NCBI GenBank assembly: GCA_002373375.1
Contig: DFLE01000017.1
Coordinates: forward strand, 1 to 37,775
Direction of reading: 5' to 3'
DNA: 37,775 bases
Source of the DNA: Prevotellaceae bacterium UBA3627
GTDB taxonomy: Bacteria > Bacteroidota > Bacteroidia > Bacteroidales > Bacteroidaceae
Shown: in pieces, positions 24,096 through 32,117 of the stretch
Numbering within the stretch: position 1 is the first letter of the stretch
How the letters are laid out: every line of letters starts with the position of its first letter
Notes under the pieces: generated by a model
What the model was told of the DNA's origin: nothing
Database searches by the model: none
What the model saw: the letters and a program-made list of their open reading frames with translations, nothing else
Made by a program: the position numbers and the translations under genes

Positions 24096-25393
24096 ATCTT
24101 TACATTCTCTATTACAGTTATACCTAAAACTTCCTGTACCTTACGGTTCTCAGAGGATAGTTCGCCCCCAATGACAAGTATGGTGGAGTTATTTGCCTTT
24201 TCTCCATGTATTTTGTCCTCTGCGTCTAAAATAGTTTTATACTTAACACATTGGAATAAGCCTCTTAGAACATCAGCATCGGGAGAAGTGGACGGTTTAA
24301 TTTCTACGGCTATCTTGGAGCCGTCATTCAGTACAAGATACACGTCCAATCTGTCACCCGACAAAAGTATATGTTCCAGATCACGCTCTTTAACATCTTT
24401 AATCCCCAATATCTCTGGATGGTTATAGACATATTCTTTAAGCTTTTTGTGCTCTTCTCCTTCACCTCCTGTACCATAGAACTTGCCAGACCGTATTGCT
24501 GTCTCGCTTGCTTTGGTGTCGATGGTAGATGGTGTTAAGCCCAAGGTTGATAAGACCCAATCCCAATGTTCATATTCGATGGCCTCTTTATTTAGTCCCA
24601 TGACAAAAATCTTTTTCTCGCTCTCCGTCATGTCATCATAAGAGGTATAAACATAACTAAAGCCTGGTGAAGGAAGCATGGTGGATTTGGACTTCACTAG
24701 AGCGTTAAGAGTTGGAATCTTCTCCTGTGTCAACTCTTCGAGCCTCTTGAACACGTCATCAACATATCCAAGTTGCTTGCCTATTCCAGAATATCTTTCA
24801 TAACCAAGTTCTTTCGTTAGGTCATCGTATGTCCGTGTTGTTAGCCCTTGCTTCGCCCATCTAATCAGAATAGGGATAATCTTTCTAACTAGTTCTCTTG
24901 ACTTGTCTTGCGGTACAATGTCATCAATGATATGACCATAGCCCTTTTTGGAGAACACGCTCTCAATGTAATCGAGTAATTCCGTGTTTTTGTAATTGGG
25001 GTTTAGAATACTGCCACCACCATTAAAACCATGCTCTCGCAATATGGTATCGTCAAGTTCATTGCCTTTATACTCATCCCGGTACTCCAATTTATACGTT
25101 GGATCATATAATGTCGTTCCCTTGGCATCTTCTTGCCAATATTTATCATCCTGCCTATCGCAATTCTCAGCAACGACCTGAGTTTTAAAACGAACACGGC
25201 GTTCATCTGAGACGTATAGGTAGACGTAGTCACCAACGCTCATCTTGAAACTTTTCCTTTCTCTCCAGTTGACAAAGCCAAGATCATGCAAGGCTTCCGC
25301 ATGATGGCATCTTTCTCTATTTGCAAATACAAGCCAGTTCTTTTTTATAAGTCCTTTCTTCTTCATAATAATTGGGTTCGTCAGAATATTCAT
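24092..25393 (-). CDS. EVE-like domain plus PD-(D/E)xK nuclease, probable modification-dependent restriction enzyme
   Basis: A 433-residue protein in three parts. Residues 18-75 (KNWLVFANRERCHHAEAL, GFVNWRERK, VGDYVYLYVS) fit an EVE/PUA-like domain, a fold that reads modified bases. Residues 140-260 are helical with no family I can name. The C-terminal part carries a PD-(D/E)xK nuclease motif: LDVYLVL with Asp350, then AVEIK with Glu364 and Lys366, followed by QCVKYK. EVE domains fused to nucleases occur in type IV restriction enzymes, so a defence role against modified phage DNA is a reasonable inference. The start is the ATG at 25393 or 25366 (MKKKGLIKKNW); the latter fits the domain edge better. 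It lies 29 bases after the barrel-protein gene, and a truncated second EVE-like gene is coupled behind it. Confidence 0.82.
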   Translation of the reverse strand: MNILTNPIIMKKKGLIKKNWLVFANRERCHHAEALHDLGFVNWRERKSFKMSVGDYVYLYVSDERRVRFKTQVVAENCDRQDDKYWQEDAKGTTLYDPTYKLEYRDEYKGNELDDTILREHGFNGGGSILNPNYKNTELLDYIESVFSKKGYGHIIDDIVPQDKSRELVRKIIPILIRWAKQGLTTRTYDDLTKELGYERYSGIGKQLGYVDDVFKRLEELTQEKIPTLNALVKSKSTMLPSPGFSYVYTSYDDMTESEKKIFVMGLNKEAIEYEHWDWVLSTLGLTPSTIDTKASETAIRSGKFYGTGGEGEEHKKLKEYVYNHPEILGIKDVKERDLEHILLSGDRLDVYLVLNDGSKIAVEIKPSTSPDADVLRGLFQCVKYKTILDAEDKIHGEKANNSTILVIGGELSSENRKVQEVLGITVIENVKI

Positions 25394-25422
25394 CTTCTGG
25401 CTCTTCTTGAAGTTATCTTGTA

Positions 25423-26124
25423 TTATAGTCCGAACTTATAACCTACCGTCAGAGTGAATACGCTATTCTTACAGTTCTTCACACCAGGGATAGTCTCTTT
25501 GTTCAGTCTTGTCAGACCTATCTGATAACGAACATCTATCACAATAGGCACCTTGAACTGGTAAGAGACGCCAACAGGAATAGAGAAGTCAAACTTCTGG
25601 TACAAATCTTTCATGTCAACAGTGCCGTATATGTTCACATCTCTCATGACGCCTTCATCAAAGACATCCATCTCTGCTTCTCCACGCGCAAAGAATTTAG
25701 AGGTAACCAAAAAGCCAAGCTGCACACCTGCTTTTACTGCAAAGCCCTTAAAGATGTAATAGTTAGCCACTATTGGGATCTTGACGTAGCCCAAAATATC
25801 ATTCTGGTCTTTTATCTTTACCCTGACAGGTCCGTCCCAGTATTCCACATCTTCCCACGCACAACCCTGTGTTGTGTAGTTCACACCAGCAGCAGCACTG
25901 AATTTCTCCGTGAACTGATATTCCGCCTCTCCACCGAAGATACAACCTACAGTCATCTTCTTTTCCAAATTCTGTCCGCTGCCTATGCTCAATGGCTCTA
26001 CATTCGAAACTGATGAAATAACTCCTCCTGCGTAGGGTTGTAATGACCATGTACCTTTCTCAAACTGTGCATTTGCCGTTGTAGCCATTAAGGCGGCTAC
26101 TGCAATCATAACAATCTTCTTCAT
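25423..26124 (-). CDS. Outer-membrane beta-barrel protein (opacity/OmpW-like)
   Basis: A 233-residue exported protein: signal peptide MKKIVMIAVAALMATTANAQ, then amphipathic strands with long loops (GTWSLQPYAGGVISSV, GGEAEYQFTEKFSAAAGVNYTTQG, FKGFAVKAGVQLGFLV) and a C-terminal strand VFTLTVGYKFGL. This matches the small eight-stranded barrel proteins abundant in Bacteroidetes. No ligand or function is known. A complete promoter lies 130 bases upstream. The downstream nuclease gene may be read from it, since only 29 bases separate the two and no terminator is seen. Confidence 0.88.
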   Translation of the reverse strand: MKKIVMIAVAALMATTANAQFEKGTWSLQPYAGGVISSVSNVEPLSIGSGQNLEKKMTVGCIFGGEAEYQFTEKFSAAAGVNYTTQGCAWEDVEYWDGPVRVKIKDQNDILGYVKIPIVANYYIFKGFAVKAGVQLGFLVTSKFFARGEAEMDVFDEGVMRDVNIYGTVDMKDLYQKFDFSIPVGVSYQFKVPIVIDVRYQIGLTRLNKETIPGVKNCKNSVFTLTVGYKFGL

Positions 26125-26256
26125 GATATTACCGATTTAGTTAAATACTATATTAAAAATAACACTGTCTTGGCGAGCCTAATTCTTTTTTCAGGTTTTT
26201 GTCTTTTACGGCTCAAATAAACAGGTGTTCTGTTTCTTATCAGGAGCGACCTAATG

Positions 26257-26287
26257 CAAAGATAATTAAATATGTTTAACACGCAAA
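26257..26287 (-). promoter_or_regulatory. Promoter of the barrel-protein gene
   Basis: On the minus strand TTTG (26287-26284), 19 bases, TATCTTTG (26264-26257): a full match to the phylum's promoter type. It gives a leader of about 125 bases before the ATG at 26124. Confidence 0.8.
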
Positions 26288-26360
26288 GAAAATAGCATTA
26301 TTTTTTGCAATTCGACCTTCGCAAGCACGATTTTTTCATTAAAAACAAACTCATAGATAC

Positions 26361-26634
26361 TCTAAGGATTATAGGATTCAAGGATAAACGCTGAAGCAAG
26401 GCAATGACAGAAGCAAAAATCCCTAAATCCCCAAATCCGCAGAAAAGAAACAGATTGAAATGAATTCTAAGGATTATAGGATTAAAGGATTTATGTTACC
26501 AGAAAGGCGAAAGTATATCAATCCTAAAATCCCTAGACAAAAGAAAAGCATTCTAAGGATTATAGGATTAAAGGATTTTGTTACAGAAAAAACAAATGGA
26601 TAGCTATCCTAAAATCCCAAAATCCGTAGAGAGG
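26361..26634. repeat. Three GGATT-rich repeat units with complementary arms
   Basis: TCTAAGGATTATAGGATT starts at 26361, 26466 and 26552, extended in units 2 and 3 by AAAGGATT. Each is followed 30-50 bases later by an AATCC-rich arm (26417-26438, 26520-26535 and 26606-26625), so each unit can fold back on itself. The unit spacing is 105 and 86 bases. The content between arms differs from unit to unit. Confidence 0.8.
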
Positions 26635-26774
26635 ACAAACTACATAGAATAGGACATTTTTGTCATTGCTTGATTAAAATCATGTCGACAAAAAAACTCA
26701 ATCTAGGAGAGAAAGAAGCCCCAAAAATGGGAAAAAGATGCGAAAAAACGACTTTTCGCACCCTCTTTTTCGTG

Positions 26775-26862
26775 AAAGCTATCACTTTACGATGTGAAAG
26801 CATAGCTTTTAGGGTGTCATTCGATAGCTTTTACAACGTGAAAGCATAGCTTTTAGAGGACA
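26775..26862 (-). repeat. Array B: four units with an exact 22-base period
   Basis: Cores begin at 26775, 26797, 26819 and 26841, exactly 22 bases apart. On the minus strand the cores read AAAGCTATGCTTT (twice), AAAGCTATCGAAT and AAGTGATAGCTTT, the same set of variants as array A at 928-1037. Both arrays sit in long spacers between divergent genes. Confidence 0.85.
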
Positions 26863-27033
26863 AAAACTACCGTTTTTTTATGCTTTTTCAGAACCTATTA
26901 CTGATTATCAGACAGTTACAACCATCCGTAGATTCCGCTGTACGCGACCAGTGGGAAATAATTTTGAAATATCGCAAGGAAATGGGGGCAAGGAGAGACC
27001 GACGATAGGACATTTTGGTGATTGGGCCCCATA

Positions 27034-27159
27034 GTGCATAATGAATAATGAATAATGAATAATGAATAATGAATAATGAATAATGAATAATGTATAATGT
27101 GTAACGTATAATGTGTAACGTATAATGTGTAACGTATAACGTGTAACGTATAACGTGTA
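27034..27159 (+). repeat. Array of 18 heptamers upstream of porU
   Basis: One GTGCATA, seven perfect ATGAATA (27041-27089), then ten variants (27090-27159) that mostly alternate between ATGTGTA or ACGTGTA and ACGTATA, all in strict 7-base phase. The perfect half suggests recent expansion by slippage; the variant half forms a 14-base higher-order unit. It ends about 105 bases before the porU start. Confidence 0.9.
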
Positions 27160-27263
27160 ATTATAACCTATACCGATAATATATACATACTACAGACAAT
27201 AAAACGCCACAGGGTGCGTTAATTTTATGGTGTCATTATTGACTCCTACGAATACTCGGAAAA

Positions 27264-30200
27264 ATGAGGAGAAGAATATTATCCATAATACTATCAGTAA
27301 TCACTATAACGGCATGGGCTGCTGACGAGGCCGCCACATACGCCGGCCACTCCGTGTTGCGCTCAGGCAGCTGGGCCAAGATACAGGTGTGGGGCACTGG
27401 CATACGTCGACTGACTAACGACGTGATACGCCGTGCCGGTTTCAGCGATATGTCAAAGGTCAGAATTTACGGCTATGGCGGTGCACTGGTACCAGAGACC
27501 TTGACACAGGACTACATAGCCTCTCACGATGATTTGCAGGAGATACCCACCTGCACAATAGGGGGCGAGAAATACTTCATGGCACAAGGAAGCGTGAGCT
27601 GGAGCTCTGCTGAAACTACTCTGCGTACGCGCAACCCATACTATGACTACGGATGCTACTTCATCACAGAGGGCAGCGGAGAACCCCTGACTACCACTGA
27701 GGAGGAATTGCTCAGCACACTGAAGAAGGACTACAGTTCCTATCACTACCTGCACGAGAAGGACCAGTATGCCTGGCACCAGATAGGACGTAACCTCGTG
27801 GAGATGTCAACTATTGAGATGGGTGAGACGGAGGAGTATCAGATTATAGTGCCTAAGGGCAACACGTCAGCAAACTTCCGTATCGTGATAACAGCACAGG
27901 CTAATGCATCATACACAGTGAAGGTGGGAGGCTCCTTTACATCTTCGGCATCGATGAAGAAATCGTCTGAATATGACAAGGCCGTGTTCCGCACTATCAC
28001 TGGCGCGATAAAGGAGGAAGACCTGACAAACGCCGAGACAAACGCCGACGGCGACTATATAGTGCCAGTGCAGATAGCCTGTACGGCTGACGGTCCGATA
28101 CGCCTTGACTATATCGCCGCATCTTTTGACACCCCTTACGAGGCACAGAGTCTGGGCACCTCATACGACGCCGCGGAATATGTGTATAACATATCCAACC
28201 AGGACCACCATGCCGACGAAGCAGTAGATATGCTCATCATCATACCTACATCACAGAACGTGCTGAAACAGGCAGAGGCCCTGGCTGAGCTGCATCGTGT
28301 GAATGACGGCATGACAGTGCGCATAGTACCTGCAGACGAACTGTATAATGAGTTCTCAAGCGGCACGCCTGACGTATCGGCTTACCGCAGGTACCTGAAG
28401 ATGTATTACGACAAGGACCAGACGGAGGACAAGTCACAGACAATAAAGACCTGTCTGCTGTTTGGCGACTGCGTATGGGACAACCGCATGATTACCCTCA
28501 ACGGCACATCATACAATCCCGACAACTATCTGCTGGCATATCATACGGAGAACTCATACAACACGCTGAACAGCATAGTAAGCGATGACTTCATAGGAAT
28601 ACTGCAGGACAACCAGACGATACACGCTGACGGTTTCTCTAACCGTAACATGAGAATAGACGTGGCGGTGGGACGACTGCCGGCAGCCAACAGTACACAG
28701 GCGCAGGCCATGGTGAATAAGATTACGCACTATGTCACCACTTCGCCTGCCGGAGCATGGCAGAACGAGATGATGTTCATAGGCGATGACAGCGACAACA
28801 ACAGCCACATGCGCAACATCAACGCAAATGCAGACGACATCAGGAAGATGTTCCCCGGCTATGAAATAAAGAAGGTGATGTTTGACGCATACGAGAAAAC
28901 ACAGACATCTACCGGAGAGCAATATGCTGACGTTGAGACGTTGGTAAACAAACAGATAGCCAACGGAGCACTGGTAATGAACTATGGCGGACACGCCTCT
29001 GAGACTCAGTTGGCTGACGAGAAGATGCTGTTGCTTGCGGACTTCAAGAACATGCGCTGCGACAACTACCCTCTGTGGTTCACCGCCGCCTGTGAGACGA
29101 TGCCTTTCTCTTCACTTACCGACAACATAGGCAAGACCGCCATACTCAACGCTGACGGCGCCGCCGTGGCTTTCGTGGGTACGGCAGGAACTGTGCTTGA
29201 GGAGATGAACTCTCGTATCAATAAGTACTTCATGAGATATGTATTGTCATATGATGATGACGACCAGCCTGTGACCATAGGCGAAGCCCTGCGACGCTCT
29301 AAAAACAGCCTCATAGAAGGAACTGATGCCAGCGTGGGTACCGACATAACGATAAACAAGCACCACTACCAGTTGCTCGGCGACCCTGCCATGAGACTGG
29401 CACTTCCGCAATACAAGGCTGTGGTGGACGAGATAGACGGACAGTACCTGTCGGCTGAGGATGAAAACATTGTATCGATAAAGGGCAATAGCATAGTAAC
29501 CGTCAAGGGACATATAACCGACAGACAGGGTAATGATGCGAAGAACTTTAACGGTACGGCAAGAATAACGGTAAAGGACAGCGAGCAGACCATAACATGC
29601 AGGGACCAGACTGACGCCACAACAGTATTCACGTTCCAGGATTATGACTCCAAGCTCTTCAGTGGCACATGCAACGTGGTGGACGGTGAGTTCTCACTGA
29701 CCTTCCACACTCCTATCGACATTCACGATGACGGCAATAACGGTCTTATCACCATATATGCACGCGACGCGACTAACGCCATATCGGCTAACGGTGAGAC
29801 AAAGCGCTTCAAGGTAGAGGGACTGGAAGAGGTGGTAAGCGACGGTGTGGGACCGGCTATATACGCTTACCTCAACACTCCTGCGTTCACAAACGGCGCG
29901 GCGGTGGGTTACACCCCGTACTTCGTGGCTGAGATTACTGACAAGGACGGCATCAACGTGGTGGACGGGTCTATAGGCCACAACCTGGAACTGACGATTG
30001 ACAACGACGCTACGATGACATACGACCTCAACGCTAACTTCGTATTTGAGGCCAACAGCTATGAGAGCGGACAGACATACTATGTGCTGCCTGCGCTCAC
30101 AGCCGGATATCACACTCTGAGTTTCCGTGCGTGGGACCTGCTGAACAACAGCAGCACCGTGTCACTCAACTTCTATGTGACCAAAGGCCTGCAGCCTACC

Positions 30201-30491
30201 ATTGACGACGTAAGCGTAAGTCCTAACCCTATAACGTCATCAGCCACATTCTATGTGACACACGACATGCAGGGCAGCGAGGCCGACATATATATAGACA
30301 TCATAGACACAAGCGGACGCATAGTGGAGACACTGCACTGGACCGATGCCCTGTCTGATGCCAACAAGACCTCCACTTACAAATGGACTCCTGAGGAGGT
30401 AAGCCGCGGACTGTATCTCTACAGAGTAAGAATGTCGGCTAACGGCAGCAAATATGTATCTAAGACAAAGAAACTGATAATAGCAAGATAA
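27264..30491 (+). CDS. porU: PorU, type IX secretion sortase-like C25 peptidase
   Basis: A 1075-residue cell-surface cysteine peptidase. A signal peptide (MRRRILSIILSVITITAWAA) and beta-rich N-terminal region are followed by the gingipain-like C25 domain, with the catalytic histidine in NYGGHAS (His577) and cysteine in TAACETMPFS (Cys610). The C-terminal 95 residues (VSVSPNPITSSATFYV to SKTKKLIIAR) are a Por-type sorting domain, as in PorU itself. PorU removes that signal from cargo and links the cargo to anionic LPS, working with PorV. The PorV gene follows after one base, as commonly seen in Bacteroidales, which strengthens the call. Confidence 0.93.
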   Translation: MRRRILSIILSVITITAWAADEAATYAGHSVLRSGSWAKIQVWGTGIRRLTNDVIRRAGFSDMSKVRIYGYGGALVPETLTQDYIASHDDLQEIPTCTIGGEKYFMAQGSVSWSSAETTLRTRNPYYDYGCYFITEGSGEPLTTTEEELLSTLKKDYSSYHYLHEKDQYAWHQIGRNLVEMSTIEMGETEEYQIIVPKGNTSANFRIVITAQANASYTVKVGGSFTSSASMKKSSEYDKAVFRTITGAIKEEDLTNAETNADGDYIVPVQIACTADGPIRLDYIAASFDTPYEAQSLGTSYDAAEYVYNISNQDHHADEAVDMLIIIPTSQNVLKQAEALAELHRVNDGMTVRIVPADELYNEFSSGTPDVSAYRRYLKMYYDKDQTEDKSQTIKTCLLFGDCVWDNRMITLNGTSYNPDNYLLAYHTENSYNTLNSIVSDDFIGILQDNQTIHADGFSNRNMRIDVAVGRLPAANSTQAQAMVNKITHYVTTSPAGAWQNEMMFIGDDSDNNSHMRNINANADDIRKMFPGYEIKKVMFDAYEKTQTSTGEQYADVETLVNKQIANGALVMNYGGHASETQLADEKMLLLADFKNMRCDNYPLWFTAACETMPFSSLTDNIGKTAILNADGAAVAFVGTAGTVLEEMNSRINKYFMRYVLSYDDDDQPVTIGEALRRSKNSLIEGTDASVGTDITINKHHYQLLGDPAMRLALPQYKAVVDEIDGQYLSAEDENIVSIKGNSIVTVKGHITDRQGNDAKNFNGTARITVKDSEQTITCRDQTDATTVFTFQDYDSKLFSGTCNVVDGEFSLTFHTPIDIHDDGNNGLITIYARDATNAISANGETKRFKVEGLEEVVSDGVGPAIYAYLNTPAFTNGAAVGYTPYFVAEITDKDGINVVDGSIGHNLELTIDNDATMTYDLNANFVFEANSYESGQTYYVLPALTAGYHTLSFRAWDLLNNSSTVSLNFYVTKGLQPTIDDVSVSPNPITSSATFYVTHDMQGSEADIYIDIIDTSGRIVETLHWTDALSDANKTSTYKWTPEEVSRGLYLYRVRMSANGSKYVSKTKKLIIAR

Positions 30492-30492
30492 A

Positions 30493-31665
30493 ATGATGAA
30501 AAAGACTCTCTTTATAGTAATGGCAATGTGCATAGGCACTGTTGCGAAGGCTGACGAAAAGGTCTCTATGTTTAACCCTATACACACCGCTGTGGTGTCA
30601 CAGACCATAGCGCCTGACGCACGTGCCGGCGGTATGGGTGACGTAGGCGCCGCTACCGACCCTGACGTGGCATCACAGTACTGGAACCCGGCGAAGTATC
30701 CTTTCTGTATATCGCGCGCCGGCATCGGACTGAACTATACTCCGTGGCTGCGCCAACTGGTAAACGATATGAACATAGCATATCTCTCTGGATACTACCG
30801 CATAGGCGACTACTCTGCCGTGTCGGCATCACTGCACTATTTCTCTCTCGGTGAGGTGTATTTCAGTGACAACAATGGAAATGTGAGCGATATGACCATC
30901 AAGCCTTACGAGATGTCTATTGACGCCGGTTACTCGCTGATGTTGTCAGAGACATTCTCTATAGGTGCGGCTGTGCGCTATCTGTTCTCTGACATGTCTT
31001 ACTCTGCCACCGAGGAGGTGTCAGCATCTGGTGCTTTTGCCGCTGACTTGTCATGCTATTATCAGAACTACGTCAACATAGGTCAGCGTGAGTGTCAGTT
31101 GGGACTGGGTCTTAACATCAGCAACATAGGCTCAAAGATAACATTCGGCGGCAGCGATCGCTCTGAGTTTATACCGACAAACCTGAGACTGGGTGCGTCG
31201 CTGATGATTCCTATCAACGAGTATAACCGCTTCACCATAGCTGCCGACGCTAACAAGCTGCTTGTGCCTACATATCCTAAGAAACAGGAGGGCGAGGATG
31301 CAACGACGTATGATGACCGCGTACAGCGTGAGTATTACGATGTCGGCTCAATAGCTGGTATATTCAAGAGTTTCGGCGATGCTCCCGGCGGTTTCAAGGA
31401 GGAGATGCAAGAGATACAGTGGAGCGTAGGTGCGGAGTACACCTACAATGACAAGTTCTCTCTGCGCGCCGGTTATCACGATGAGGCACAGAACAAGGGT
31501 AACCGTAAGTATTTCACCGTGGGTGCAGGCTTTAAGATGAATGTATTCTCTCTTGATGCAGCATACGTCATATCAACGGCACAGAGCAACCCTCTGGACC
31601 AGACGCTCCGCTTCTCACTGAACTTTGACCTTGACGGAATAAAAGACTTGTTGGGAAGGAGGTAA
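30493..31665 (+). CDS. porV: PorV, type IX secretion outer-membrane shuttle protein
   Basis: A 390-residue outer-membrane barrel of the FadL-like PorV/LptO family. Signal peptide MMKKTLFIVMAMCIGTVAKA is followed by PDARAGGMGDVGAATDPDVASQYWNPAK, the family's conserved N-terminal segment, and many amphipathic strands, ending in TLRFSLNFDLDGIKDLLGRR. PorV accepts cargo from the SprA translocon and presents it to PorU. The ATG at 30493 lies one base after the porU stop; a second ATG follows directly. A terminator hairpin (31686-31726) ends the operon. Confidence 0.93.
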   Translation: MMKKTLFIVMAMCIGTVAKADEKVSMFNPIHTAVVSQTIAPDARAGGMGDVGAATDPDVASQYWNPAKYPFCISRAGIGLNYTPWLRQLVNDMNIAYLSGYYRIGDYSAVSASLHYFSLGEVYFSDNNGNVSDMTIKPYEMSIDAGYSLMLSETFSIGAAVRYLFSDMSYSATEEVSASGAFAADLSCYYQNYVNIGQRECQLGLGLNISNIGSKITFGGSDRSEFIPTNLRLGASLMIPINEYNRFTIAADANKLLVPTYPKKQEGEDATTYDDRVQREYYDVGSIAGIFKSFGDAPGGFKEEMQEIQWSVGAEYTYNDKFSLRAGYHDEAQNKGNRKYFTVGAGFKMNVFSLDAAYVISTAQSNPLDQTLRFSLNFDLDGIKDLLGRR

Positions 31666-31685
31666 TGCCTCTATAAAGACAAAAA

Positions 31686-31726
31686 AAAGAGCCAAACGAC
31701 TACCTTAATGTATCGTTTGGCTCTTT
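31686..31726. terminator. Two-way terminator overlapping the end of the lipoprotein gene
   Basis: AAAGAGCCAAACGA (31686-31699) pairs perfectly with TCGTTTGGCTCTTT (31713-31726), with an A run on the left and a T run on the right. It ends the rightward porV transcript. Its right arm encodes the residues KEPND of the leftward lipoprotein, and that gene's stop codon (31700-31702) lies in the loop. Confidence 0.85.
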
Positions 31727-32113
31727 TACGTTATTATAACTGACCGTGTCTATCGGTTCTGCAGTATTGCTGTATTCTACAGGGTTACGATATCCTCCAG
31801 AGTTACTGTACTCTCCAGAGTTGCTATGTTCTCCAGAGTTACTATATTCAGCCGCATCATTGTATTCCACTATCTCTCCGTCACTTCGCTGAGCTTTCTT
31901 CTCAGCAGCTGACACTACAGCGGCTCCGCCGGCAGCACCTGCCGCAGCTCCTACCAACGTACCGAGGTCACTGCCATGCGCACCACCCACGATGCCTCCT
32001 ATGGCAGAACCCACTACAGCACCTAACGAGGCACCAGACAAGGCACCACCGCCGATATTGCCACATGAGCTGAGCAATGACAAGCAGCATGCTCCCAATA
32101 TAAGATTTCTCAT
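31700..32113 (-). CDS. Glycine-zipper lipoprotein
   Basis: A 137-residue exported lipoprotein: MRNLILGACCLSLLSSC with the lipobox cysteine at 17, then a long glycine-zipper stretch (GALSGASLGAVVGSAIGGIVGG, GTLVGAAAGAAGGAAVVSAA) that may insert in or associate with a membrane, and a hydrophilic tail with repeats of EYSNSG (residues about 85-115). Similar zipper lipoproteins are common in Gram-negative envelopes and their functions are mostly unknown. It lies 4 bases after manA. Its last codons form one arm of the terminator shared with porV. Confidence 0.82.
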   Translation of the reverse strand: MRNLILGACCLSLLSSCGNIGGGALSGASLGAVVGSAIGGIVGGAHGSDLGTLVGAAAGAAGGAAVVSAAEKKAQRSDGEIVEYNDAAEYSNSGEHSNSGEYSNSGGYRNPVEYSNTAEPIDTVSYNNVKEPNDTLR

Positions 32114-32117
32114 AGGC

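Larger units (their letters stand above)
26125..27263. other. Long divergent spacer rich in repeats
   Basis: A 1.14-kb spacer between the leftward barrel protein and rightward porU, with no gene. From left to right it holds the barrel-gene promoter (26257-26287), three GGATT-rich units (26361-26634), a motif AGGACATTTTTGTCATTG (26650), the 22-base array B (26775-26862), a second AGGACATTTT motif (27007) and the 18-unit heptamer array (27034-27159). No convincing promoter for porU was found; TAATTTTA at 27220 is one base off the -7 consensus. Confidence 0.65.
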
